From: JBEICQ01 sp046297395
GTDB lineage: Bacteria; Bacteroidota; Bacteroidia; UBA4408
DNA: 64,000 nucleotides
Assembly: GCA_046297395.1 (NCBI GenBank)
Contig: JBKCNM010000075.1
Location: forward strand, 1-64,000
Direction: 5' to 3'
The translations under genes were made by a program, and so were the position numbers. Shown in pieces: positions 9,089-17,800 of this stretch; within the stretch, counting starts at the first letter, position 1; the number at the start of each line of letters is the position of its first letter. The notes beneath the pieces were generated by a model. The model did no database searches, had not been told where the DNA came from, and worked only from the letters and a program-made list of their open reading frames with translations.

Positions 9089-10114
9089 ATGAAAAATTGC
9101 AAATCTATATCTGCCTCCGGAAGGAGAAATCTAAGCGCATTTGCTGTTGTAATTTTTTGTTGTCACTTTTTTGCAGCTGAATCACAACCCGTTTTCACTG
9201 CTTCCAATTGCTTTTCTTTGGGCGACAGCACCGGCATGGGAACAGGATTAACCCAAACTCCTTTTCCCTCCATTGTTTCGCAAACAGGACCCAATTATGT
9301 TTGGGACTTCTCTGCAAACAATTCCGGAGGACCATGGTATTCCTGGACATCTCCTGTGAGTGCTTATGTTTTTGAACCGGGGGCAAATGCATCACAAATT
9401 CAGTTTCATCCTTTTCCTATTTATGAGAATCCCGGTACAGCGGCCTCTGCCAATCATCGTGCATTCTCCTATTCGGCTGATGGAGACACCCTTTATAAAC
9501 TTGCAGAATCGGCCGGCCCCGGAACCAATGTAAGCGTACTTACTCCGCCTTTGCCATACCTGTCTTTTCCCATGAATTACCAAGAACAGGGAGTTGTCAA
9601 CATCACAAATCTCATGTCAGGAACCCCTGTGAGCAATACCCGGCGCACATGGAAATACGATGGATTTGGAAAAATCATCATGCCCTATGGTGTCTTGGAT
9701 AGCGTGTATCGTTTTTATACCGTGCAGGTTGACTCCTTTTTAAGTTTTTCAAATGTTTTTACAAACAGGGAACTCATCTGGTTTCAAAAATCAAGCGGCA
9801 TCCCCGTACTCCGCTTTATTGAAACAGGCGCCACATTTGTGGCTCTGTATACCGCAACGCAAAATGCTTTGCATATCGCCGACAGTAAATCCGAAGAGGG
9901 AATCAGCCTCTTCCCGAATCCTTGTAATGAATATATCTCATTTACATGCAAAGCGAACAACAGCTTCTATTTTGTTTACGATATGCAAGGGCGAAAATTG
10001 CTTAATGGAAAATGCAATACGGGACTCAATACGATTTCCATCGCAGGTTTAAAAAAAGGCAACTATGTATTGCAAAATGGGAGTACGCGGAAAATGTTCG
10101 TGATTGACAGGTAA
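9089..10114 (+). CDS. Secreted protein of unknown function with type IX sorting domain
   Basis: The 341-residue protein begins with a positively charged stretch (MKNCKSISASGRRN) and a hydrophobic segment ending FFAAESQP, a signal peptide. The C-terminal ~75 residues form a type IX secretion sorting domain (TIGR04183-like): GISLFPNPCNEYISF, the central YDMQGRKLLNG, and KKGNYVLQ near the end. The middle part (about 40-260) is rich in Gly, Pro and aromatic residues, probably a beta-rich domain, and matches no family I recognise. It would be moved by Sec and then the type IX system to the surface or medium. A -7 element is present 51 bases upstream. It is monocistronic. Confidence 0.85.
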   Translation: MKNCKSISASGRRNLSAFAVVIFCCHFFAAESQPVFTASNCFSLGDSTGMGTGLTQTPFPSIVSQTGPNYVWDFSANNSGGPWYSWTSPVSAYVFEPGANASQIQFHPFPIYENPGTAASANHRAFSYSADGDTLYKLAESAGPGTNVSVLTPPLPYLSFPMNYQEQGVVNITNLMSGTPVSNTRRTWKYDGFGKIIMPYGVLDSVYRFYTVQVDSFLSFSNVFTNRELIWFQKSSGIPVLRFIETGATFVALYTATQNALHIADSKSEEGISLFPNPCNEYISFTCKANNSFYFVYDMQGRKLLNGKCNTGLNTISIAGLKKGNYVLQNGSTRKMFVIDR

Positions 10115-10344
10115 TCCAACACTTTTACGCATAGTACTTGCATACACGCCCGCCAAAGCAAATCCTTACGCCACCTGCATAATTTTTGGGCAGGAGAGGA
10201 AAGGAGAATAAAAGTTGGAAGTACACCTCTCTGAGCGCTTCATTCTATAAACACAGTTTTCTATTAATGCACCACGCTGTCTGTTTTATACTCTCTTCCG
10301 CATTTTCTTTCATCGGTTAAGTCAATAATCTTTACTTATTTGTT

Positions 10345-10373
10345 ATCCGAAAAGCCGCATTGCTTTTTCGGAT
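10345..10373. repeat. Imperfect inverted repeat (hairpin)
   Basis: The arms ATCCGAAAAGC and GCTTTTTCGGAT enclose six bases. No T-run follows on either strand, so a classic terminator is not certain. It could end transcription of the preceding secreted-protein gene or be a binding site. Confidence 0.45.
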
Positions 10374-10465
10374 GTTCAAAACTTGTTTCCCCATGAACCT
10401 CAATTTAAAAGAGTCTGCAAACGCTTACATTTTTTAATGCGACATCTTATGGCGCTCCTATCGTC

Positions 10466-10473
10466 TACCTTTG
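10466..10473 (+). promoter_or_regulatory. -7 element of the AAA ATPase gene
   Basis: TACCTTTG, an exact TAnnTTTG match, lies 29 bases before the ATG at 10503. It supports that start over the open-frame start at 10383. The -33 element is weak. Confidence 0.5.
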
Positions 10474-10502
10474 TGGGCATAATTGAATTAAAAAATATCC
10501 TT

Positions 10503-11657
10503 ATGAACAAAATAACAGGCAATTACACATCCGTCAACCCCTCTTCCCTGCAAATGAACAGTGCCAAAATGAGTATCTCTGAAGTTTACAGTGAAAGACC
10601 CGGGGGCTACCTCAATGAGCTTACCCTTTTTTCAGCATATTTTCACTACATCCCCAACTCCATCGAAGAGATAGGCATCGATTGCAAAAAAGCCGCCGCA
10701 TGGTTTGAAGAAAAATATGCATCCGAAATCCGTGACAAGCATTTTAAAAAAAGTCATAATGCATGGAGTAACAAATCAGAATTTGATGATCTCTACTATT
10801 TTATCAGTACCGATTTAATGATGTACTTTGACATCAGCAGCGAATCGGTCATATTTCTTTTCAAGCATACCCCGGCCGAAAAAATAGAAGAAATCATCCG
10901 CGGGGTGCTGTGTTTTAAAAAGCGTGTAAAAAAGTCTCAACCCGAAATTTCTCTGCTTTATCAAGGCTTGGGAGGTATAGAAACCCAATCACTGCAAATT
11001 AAAAAACCCAGGCTGAGCATAGCAGACAACTACAATGAGGATTTTATGCCCATCCATCAGACCATCAGCAAAAAACTTTCCAAAAAAAACAACAAAGGAC
11101 TGGTCTTGCTTCATGGAAAACCCGGAACCGGCAAAACTTCCTACATCCGCTATCTCATTACCCGACTGAAAAAGAATGTGATTTTTCTCCCTCCATATCT
11201 GGCTTGTTCCATCACCAATCCGGGACTCATTTCAATCCTTATCGAAAACCCCAATTCTATATTTGTGATTGAAGACGCAGAAAATATCATTGTGGACAGA
11301 GAACAAAATGAAAATTCACCGGTATCTACATTACTCAATATTTCTGATGGATTGCTTGCAGATTGCCTCAACATCCAAGTCATCTGTTCCTTTAATACCG
11401 ACCTCTCCAAAATAGACACAGCCCTTATGCGAAAAGGCAGACTGATTGCCCGTTATGAGTTTCGTGAGCTGGAGGTAGAAAAAGCCCGTAAACTCTCGCA
11501 GAAGCTTGGCCAGCCGGGCATGATAGAAAAACCCATGACGCTGTCTGACATTTACAACCGGGGTGACATGAACTTTGAACAACCCAAAAGAAAACGCGCC
11601 ATAGGTTTTGTTACCGGAATTACCCGTTTTGATGAACCAGTAACAAAATCCGCCTGA
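10503..11657 (+). CDS. AAA family ATPase, BCS1-like
   Basis: 384 residues from the ATG at 10503. The frame is open from 10383, but an exact promoter element lies in between. The N-terminal half (1-190) has no recognised enzymatic motif. The C-terminal AAA module shows Walker A GKPGTGKT (205-212), Walker B IFVIEDAE (253-260), sensor-1 Asn in CSFNTD (about 298), and a following RKGRL with candidate arginine fingers (about 310-313). The layout resembles BCS1-type AAA proteins, but without a transmembrane helix. A WYL regulator follows 27 bases downstream, probably in one transcript. The role is unknown; similar ATPases are common in Bacteroidota, so it need not be accessory. Confidence 0.85.
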   Translation: MNKITGNYTSVNPSSLQMNSAKMSISEVYSERPGGYLNELTLFSAYFHYIPNSIEEIGIDCKKAAAWFEEKYASEIRDKHFKKSHNAWSNKSEFDDLYYFISTDLMMYFDISSESVIFLFKHTPAEKIEEIIRGVLCFKKRVKKSQPEISLLYQGLGGIETQSLQIKKPRLSIADNYNEDFMPIHQTISKKLSKKNNKGLVLLHGKPGTGKTSYIRYLITRLKKNVIFLPPYLACSITNPGLISILIENPNSIFVIEDAENIIVDREQNENSPVSTLLNISDGLLADCLNIQVICSFNTDLSKIDTALMRKGRLIARYEFRELEVEKARKLSQKLGQPGMIEKPMTLSDIYNRGDMNFEQPKRKRAIGFVTGITRFDEPVTKSA

Positions 11658-11684
11658 TCAGGTATAAGAACATCCTTCTGTACC

Positions 11685-12602
11685 ATGTCTAAAAGAGGTT
11701 ATATTTCCAGGTATCTGCTGATTCTTAAAAAGGTCAGAACCCATGCCTATGCTTCCTTCGAGGAGATAGAATCCTATATAGAAAGGCAGTTTGAATACTT
11801 GCTGATGCAAGATGATGACCTATACACCGGTTTCTCTAAACGAACCTTTCAGCGTGACCTCAAAGAAATCAGGAATGTGTTTGGGATTGATATAAAGTAT
11901 GACAAAGCAAGAAAGGGATATTTTATTTATACCCAGGAATCTGAGAGCATGAATTTTCAGCGAATGATGGAGGCCTTTGACATGTTCAACTCCTTGAATA
12001 TCTCAGGGGAATTAAGCCCATTTGTTCACATGGAATCCAGGCGTCCACCGGGTACTGAAAACATTCATGGTCTTTTGCATGCGATTAAAAACAAACTCAG
12101 TATTGCATTTTTGTATCAGAAGTTTTACGAGGATAAACCCTCTTCCAGAGCCGTGCATCCTTTGGGTCTAAAAGAGTTTCGCAGCCGCTGGTATCTGATG
12201 GCACTGGATACAAAAGACAAGCAAATAAAAAGTTTCGGCGTGGATCGCATCTCTCATTTGCGTATCAGCGACCGTATTTTTTCTTGGCCAAGTGCATACA
12301 GCATAGAGGAGCAGTTCCGGAATTGCTTCGGCATCATTAGTCCTGCAGATCCCAAGCCCCAAAGAATTGTGCTGAGTTTCGATGCCTTTGCAGGAAAATA
12401 TATCAAAACGCTTCCCTTGCATCCCTCACAAAAAATCCTGAAAGAGGATGAAGAAGAAATCTGTTTCGAGTTGCATCTATGCATCACACACGACCTTATA
12501 ATGGAGCTGCTGTCTCATGGCGATTCTTTAAAAGTGATTAAGCCGGCTTCTCTTGCGCGTACACTCAAACAAGCACACCTGAGCGCCGCTGCAAGGTATT
12601 GA
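11685..12602 (+). CDS. WYL-domain transcriptional regulator
   Basis: The 305-residue protein has an N-terminal winged-helix DNA-binding region (about 1-85, with KRTFQRDLKEIR as the recognition-helix area) and a WYL domain from about 130. The WYL signature is RWYLMALD at 169-175, with the later FGVDRIS containing the conserved Arg that usually contacts nucleotide or nucleic-acid ligands. A WCX-like C-terminal part follows. Such YafY-like proteins regulate DNA-damage, stress or defence genes. It probably forms an operon with the AAA ATPase just upstream. The hepT relic begins 12 bases after its stop. Confidence 0.9.
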   Translation: MSKRGYISRYLLILKKVRTHAYASFEEIESYIERQFEYLLMQDDDLYTGFSKRTFQRDLKEIRNVFGIDIKYDKARKGYFIYTQESESMNFQRMMEAFDMFNSLNISGELSPFVHMESRRPPGTENIHGLLHAIKNKLSIAFLYQKFYEDKPSSRAVHPLGLKEFRSRWYLMALDTKDKQIKSFGVDRISHLRISDRIFSWPSAYSIEEQFRNCFGIISPADPKPQRIVLSFDAFAGKYIKTLPLHPSQKILKEDEEEICFELHLCITHDLIMELLSHGDSLKVIKPASLARTLKQAHLSAAARY

Positions 12603-12614
12603 GGATTTTAATTT

Positions 12615-12867
12615 ATGGATAGCAAAATAATTGCTTGGTTGTTTGATATGCTCAATTCTATCCAGGAGATTGAGTTGTTTTTTGAGGGAAAACCTTAAAA
12701 CTTTTTAGAGTATCAATAAGACATTAAACAAGGCGAGCCGTGGAAAGAAATATTAAGATAAGCGGTGAAGCCATTAAGGAGATTTTAAAAGAAAACCCAA
12801 AGCCGTGGTCAAGTCATAAGTGCAATTACAAAAATTGCGATTATTAAAAGAAGAAAAAGCGCAAAAC
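12615..12867 (+). pseudogene. Decayed hepT-like (DUF86) antitoxin gene
   Basis: The frame opens with MDSKIIAWLFDMLNSIQEIE and FFEGKP, a good HepT/DUF86 N-terminus. It then hits stops at 12696 and 12717. A second frame from 12728 reads TRRAVERNIKISGEAIKEIL, matching the most conserved DUF86 block (T-K/R-RAVERN-I-GEA). After another shift, a third frame from 12816 reads ISAITKIAIIK, like the ITNARKIV segment. The RNxxIHxYD end is lost where the PRODH gene ends. It therefore has two in-frame stops, at least two frameshifts and a 3' truncation. HepT normally pairs with an MNT nucleotidyltransferase, and no mntA lies upstream here. Confidence 0.75.
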
Positions 12868-14040
12868 TTAAGCCATTCTTCGGCGCTTCTTTTCTCTGAT
12901 AATCAGTCCCAGTTCTCTGCCGGTTTGTCCCTTTACAGAGGTGTTTTCCTGTGCGCGCCTGATAAGGTATGGCAATACCTCTTTTACGGGACCATATGGC
13001 AGGTACTTGGCAACTCTGTAGCCAAGGGCCGAGAGATTGTAACTGATGTGGTCACTCATGCCATAGAGTTGGGAGAAAAATACTTTTTCGTCCTGAGGAG
13101 CAATTCCTTTTGCTTTCATCGCTTCCACCAGCTTTAAACAACTCTGCTCGTTATGTGTACCCGCTACAAACCAAATGTTTTGCAGGTGCTGCAAACAGTA
13201 CTCCATCGCCAGGTCATAATCTCTGTCGCTGCTGTCTTTGTCTCTCTGAATCGGTGATGCATAACCCATGCGTGCTGAGCGCTGCCGCTCTTTTTCCATA
13301 TACGCTCCCCGTACCAGTTTGGCGCCCAAGTGATATCCTCCCTCGCTCGCTTCCCGGTGTTGCTGTTGTAAAAAAGCCAAACGATCGTGCCTGTACAACT
13401 GGTATGTATTATACACCCAGGCCCTGTCGCGGTTAAACTGTTTCATCATGTTGGCGGCCAACATATCAATGGCAGGCTGAATCCAACTTTCTTCGGCATC
13501 TATAAATACCGGTACTTTTTTCTCACATGCCATGCGGCAAATACGCTCCACGCGCTGCTCCACACGCTTCCATTCCGCGGCTTCATCAGCATTGGGAGTA
13601 TCTCCGCCGGAAATTTTTTCGAGCAATGCAAAACGAGATACGCCTGTTACCTTAAATACACTAAAAGGGATGTGTGGATTGCCTGAGGCAAAGGCAATGG
13701 TCTGCAGGGTTTCGTTGCAGGTGTTTTCAAACTCTTCTTCCGACTCTTTGCCTTCTACCGAATAGTCGAGGATGGCCCCAATCCCAAATTGCCCGAGGGC
13801 ATTAACAGCCGCGGCACAATCGGTAATTGCTGTTCCTCCGCAAAACTGCCGAAAAATGGTTTGTTTCACCAGTCCATCAATAGGCAAACGAATTGCAAAA
13901 GCTGCTTCGGTTACAAATTTTCCTAAGCGTACCCAAGAAGGACGCTTTACCAACGAAAACAACCAATAGGAGCGGTTAAGATCGGCATTGGATTTAGACT
14001 TAAAGGCAATTTCAGTATTGTCGAAGATAGACATAGGCAT
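12868..14040 (-). CDS. Proline dehydrogenase (PRODH domain, monofunctional)
   Basis: Oxidises proline to pyrroline-5-carboxylate with FAD, passing electrons to the membrane quinone pool. The 390-residue TIM barrel shows the PRODH blocks LDYSVEG (91-97), KVTG (130-133), FIDAEES (179-185), YNTYQLY (210-216), KLVRGAYME (241-249), and the C-terminal YGMSDHISYNL and KYLPYGPVKEVLPYLIRRAQ. The RRAQEN end is the proline-carboxylate-binding part. No P5C dehydrogenase domain is fused. The second Met (MSIFDNTE) is an equally good start. A promoter with an exact -7 lies about 30 bases upstream. The MarR gene upstream runs in the same direction. Confidence 0.95.
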   Translation of the reverse strand: MPMSIFDNTEIAFKSKSNADLNRSYWLFSLVKRPSWVRLGKFVTEAAFAIRLPIDGLVKQTIFRQFCGGTAITDCAAAVNALGQFGIGAILDYSVEGKESEEEFENTCNETLQTIAFASGNPHIPFSVFKVTGVSRFALLEKISGGDTPNADEAAEWKRVEQRVERICRMACEKKVPVFIDAEESWIQPAIDMLAANMMKQFNRDRAWVYNTYQLYRHDRLAFLQQQHREASEGGYHLGAKLVRGAYMEKERQRSARMGYASPIQRDKDSSDRDYDLAMEYCLQHLQNIWFVAGTHNEQSCLKLVEAMKAKGIAPQDEKVFFSQLYGMSDHISYNLSALGYRVAKYLPYGPVKEVLPYLIRRAQENTSVKGQTGRELGLIIREKKRRRMA

Positions 14041-14068
14041 GGAATCCGCACCCTAATAAGGGCTGCTG

Positions 14069-14097
14069 CAAAAGTAGAATAATTACCTGCCAACAAA
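14069..14097 (-). promoter_or_regulatory. Promoter of the proline dehydrogenase gene
   Basis: On the minus strand TTTG (14094-14097) is followed after 17 bases by TACTTTTG (14069-14076), an exact -7 consensus. It lies 28 bases before the PRODH start. Confidence 0.5.
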
Positions 14098-14115
14098 CAG
14101 AAGTATTATGCAAGA

Positions 14116-14565
14116 TCAGCGTCCTGCCTCAATCACCTGGGCAATGCGCTTGGCGATGGCTTTTTCTTTGCGGAAAGGGGCGAAAAACTTTTTTTCAAAA
14201 CCTTCCATAATCTGGTTGGCCTTGTGGTATACTTTGAGTCCCTTTTCCGTAGGAGAAACTCTGTTGGCGCGCGCATCAATGGTGCTACCGGATTTTTTGA
14301 TGTGCTTTTTTTGGGTGAGCGTCCTCACCAGTTTTGAAGTCATCATTTTGTCGGTATGCGACCATTTGGATAGTGCCGACTGGCTTACCCCTCCGGGTTC
14401 TGATTGAGCGAGTGTGCAGGCCGCCGATAAAATTAAAAACTGGGCATGTGTGATGCCGGCCGGTTGCAATGCAGTGTTAAACTCCCTCTGCCACTTGTTG
14501 CTGAGCTCCCAAATACGGAATCCCATGGATTGGATGCCTTCCGGGTGTTTTTTGGATGATGCCAT
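14116..14565 (-). CDS. MarR family transcriptional regulator
   Basis: The 149-residue protein has the MarR layout: an N-terminal dimer helix, then a winged helix-turn-helix with GITHAQFLILSAA, SQSALSKWSHTDKMMTSKLV as the recognition helix area, and a wing with DARANRVSPTEKG. The wing sequence D-x-R-x-x-x-V-x-x-T-x-x-G is characteristic. MarR proteins usually bind a palindrome in their own promoter and release it on binding a ligand. An inverted repeat overlaps its -7 element. It is transcribed toward PRODH, which has its own promoter; the M1 peptidase operon is divergent. The ligand is unknown. Confidence 0.92.
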   Translation of the reverse strand: MASSKKHPEGIQSMGFRIWELSNKWQREFNTALQPAGITHAQFLILSAACTLAQSEPGGVSQSALSKWSHTDKMMTSKLVRTLTQKKHIKKSGSTIDARANRVSPTEKGLKVYHKANQIMEGFEKKFFAPFRKEKAIAKRIAQVIEAGR

Positions 14566-14609
14566 AAGCGATTGGTATGGGGGAAGAGGTTCATGCCTCC
14601 AACCTTATA

Positions 14610-14640
14610 ACAAATATAAATCCTATTTGTGATTAGCAAA
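14610..14640 (-). promoter_or_regulatory. MarR gene promoter with overlapping palindrome (likely self-operator)
   Basis: On the minus strand TTTG (14637-14640) and TATATTTG (14611-14618) are 18 bases apart, a canonical promoter. A perfect inverted repeat, ACAAATA-7 nt-TATTTGT at 14610-14630, overlaps the -7 box. This is the arrangement expected for autorepression by the MarR protein. Confidence 0.5.
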
Positions 14641-14650
14641 ATTTTTTCAA

Positions 14651-14665
14651 CGATAATCGTTATCG
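14651..14665. repeat. Short palindrome in the marR / M1 peptidase intergenic region
   Basis: CGATAA-TCG-TTATCG is a 6+3+6 inverted repeat, 21 bases from the MarR operator. It resembles a regulator half-site pair such as a Fur-family box, but no regulator can be assigned. Confidence 0.35.
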
Positions 14666-14834
14666 GGTTTTTGTTTAACAAGGCGCCTCTTTCTCCCCGG
14701 CAAGCATTCCTTTTAGACCTGAGCAAGCAGGATTGATTTACTTGGTTTTACCGGGACGGCTCAGGCTGTGAAAAACCCTTGATAAATAAACCGAGATTAT
14801 CTTTTCTCAAGCTGTTTCGCAAAGAATTCAAAAC

Positions 14835-14842
14835 TATTTTTG
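14835..14842 (+). promoter_or_regulatory. -7 element of the M1 peptidase operon
   Basis: TATTTTTG matches TAnnTTTG exactly and ends seven bases before the ATG at 14850. It would give a nearly leaderless transcript. Confidence 0.45.
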
Positions 14843-14849
14843 CGTACTG

Positions 14850-17800
14850 ATGAAATCCTTCTCTCTCCTGTTTTTTCTGCTTCCCTTGCTTGGTGCAGCA
14901 GGGTCCCTGCTTGAAGAATACCGAAGTACACAAAATCCATATTACTGGAAAAACAAATCTGCTCTTATCCGCGATGGTTATTGGCAACAAGATGTGGCCT
15001 ATCGCATCGATGCGACCCTGGATGAAACCGATGACATCATCAGCGGAGAGGAAACCATTGAATATGCCAACAACTCTCCCGATACGCTGAGATTTGTTTT
15101 TTTCAGGCTTACCCAAAATGCTTTCCAGCCCGGTTCATACCTCGACAAACTGTACAACGCAAATGGCGAGAAAGTGGATTACGGAAAATACGAACAACAG
15201 GGTCTGGGAACAGCCATTGAGAGTATGCAACACAATGGAAAAGAAGCCCGCACCGAACTCGACAATACCATCCTGAAGGTATTCCTCCATGAACCTTTGT
15301 TGCCCGGGGCCACCACCACCTTTTTTGTGCGCTTTAAAACCTGGTTCGACGACAAAGGAACCGGAAGGCGCAGGATGAAATTGTTTAGTCAATACAAACA
15401 AAAACATTACGATGGGGTGCATTGGTATCCACGCCTCTCGGTGTACGACCGCAAGTTTGGCTGGACCACCGACCAGCACCTGGGACGAGAGTTTTATGGG
15501 GATTTTGGTATTTATGAACTCTCCCTCAACACCTCCAATGATGCTGTTGTGGAAGCCACCGGCAGATTGATGAACCGCGAAGAAGTGCTGCCCGATACAC
15601 TGAGGGCAAAGCTCGATATCAAAAACTTTGCAAGTGTGCCCTGGGGCAGCTCACCAAAAACAATCATTCCCTACGAAAAAGGAAAACGAAAAACCTGGAA
15701 GTACAAAGCGCTGAATGTACATGATGTGGCCTTCACTTCCGATCCTGCTTACCGCATCGGAGAAGCCTGGTTCGGAGATGTACAGGTGGTTTCACTTGCA
15801 CAAGAAGGGCATTGCAGCGGCTGGCAGAATGCCGCTACCTATACAGCCGATGTGTTGCGTGTTTACTCCCGTGACTTCGGACAGTATGTGTATAACAAAA
15901 TGGTGGTGGCAGATGCGCGCGACGGAATGGAATATCCCATGCTTACCCTCGACGGCGGACGCGACCCCGACTATCGGTCTTTGCTGGCACATGAAGTTGG
16001 ACACAACTGGTTTTTTGGCATGGTGGGCAACAACGAAACCTACCGAGCCATGCTCGATGAGGGCTTTACGCAATTCCTAACAGCATGGGCAATAGAAAAC
16101 ATCGATGGTCCTGTTCCCTTGAGCGGAATTGCCGGAGACACTTACAAGATAAAACATACTGAAAAAGCAGGCATCAGACAATTGCGTTGCTACAACACTT
16201 ATTTGCAGGGAGCCATCAGAAACGAGCCTGTTAGCATCAATACGCACTCCGACGGGTTTAACGGCGCCACCGGACACGGAGGGGGCTACAGACAGGTATA
16301 TTATAAAACTGCAACCATGCTCTGGAACCTGCAATATGTTTTGGGAGACTCTCTCTTTTTGGCTGCCATGAAGCATTATTTCAGTACCTATTGCATAGCC
16401 CATCCCTATGTGGAAGATTTTCGCAACAGCATGATTCGATTCACGCATGTGGATCTCAATTGGTTTTTCGACCAATGGATTGAAACCTATAAAACCTTGG
16501 ATTATTCCATCTCCAGACCCAAGCTGCTGGCAAAAAATGATTCGGGATTTGTGTATAACATCTCCCTTCGCAGAAAAGCAGACATGCAGATGCCCGTTGA
16601 GTTTACCTGCACCGGTGCATCAGGCAGAAGCTATGCCTACCTGGTTCCGAATGGCTGGTTTGAAAAAAATTTTCGTGCTGGGAAAGTGTTGCCCAGATGG
16701 ATTGGATGGGATCGCCTGCAACCTGTATATAAAGCAAGAATCATTGTGCCCGAAAAAATAACGAAGGTAAGCATGGATACCAGTGCAAGATTCGCAGATT
16801 GCATGAGGCTCGACAATGCATGGCCACGGCCCATCTGTGCAAGTGCCGATTATATGCTTAACCAGCCGCTCGATTTTTCTTGTTATCGTATTCATCTGCG
16901 CCCGCAAGTGTTTTTTAATCGAGTGGACGGCATCAAAGCAGGCTTGCATGCGCGAGGCGATTATGCAGGTTTGTTGCATCGTTTTTCTGCAACGGTTTGG
17001 CTCAATTCAGGCTTGCTTCCTGAGGCAGCCTATGCTTCACGAGAATGGATTTCATATACAGTAAAATACCAAACACCGATTTCTTTCTCCCGAACGCAGG
17101 AGCTATTTGCAGAATCGCGCAGGCTGGATGGTTTATTCCTCCATCTCGCAGGCATTGAAGGGAAATTTTTACAGACCCGATGGACCTACAGTATCATGGG
17201 AAAATGGATGCGCCGATTCGATGATCGGTACTTATATGATGCCTCTGCCTGGTGGTCAAACAAAAACAACAGTTCGGTCAATCTCTCCTTACGAAGAACC
17301 ATGAGCTCTTCAAGGGGATACCTCTCGGTGAACCTGCTCATGCGCTCAGGAGTGGAGCAGCTGTATGCCTATGCGGAACAGGAGACAAAAGGAGCCGTTT
17401 GGTTTGGTCGAACAGAACTGAGGGCGCGTTCCTATGCAAGGTTCGGAAGCCGGAATATCCCTATAGAATCTTCCGCTTGGCTTGCAGGGGCAAATCCGGA
17501 AACACAGATGGAAGACCCTTTGATGCGCGCTGCAGGATGGTTTCCCTCTTCCTGGTTGGCACCGGGCGCCTTGCCCGGTCATGTGCAGGCCTCTGGCGGA
17601 TACAACCTGCGGGGCTACACCGCTTATCTGATTCCCACGGCCAACTTCAACCAGAACGGGCAGATTTACCAGCTTACATCCGACCGGGGTGTATCGCTCA
17701 ATACAGAGCTCACGCTCTCCGCACTTTTACCAAAACCTTGGACGAAAAATAGTTTTTACAGCTTTGAGCCTTATGCCTTTTTTGATGGTGCCTTGTTCAA

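Larger units (their letters stand above)
10115..10502. other. Intergenic region with a hairpin and promoter
   Basis: This 388-base stretch lies between the secreted-protein gene and the AAA ATPase gene. It contains the imperfect inverted repeat at 10345-10373 and the -7 element at 10466-10473. An open frame starting at 10383 leads into the AAA gene but is interrupted functionally by that promoter. Confidence 0.5.

Noticed and set aside
10345..10373. Rho-independent terminator
   Set aside because: No T tract follows on either strand, so it is listed only as an inverted repeat.
10383..10502. Extra 40 N-terminal codons of the AAA ATPase frame
   Set aside because: An exact -7 promoter box at 10466-10473 lies inside this stretch and the sequence before MNKITGN is not like a protein start; the ATG at 10503 is preferred.
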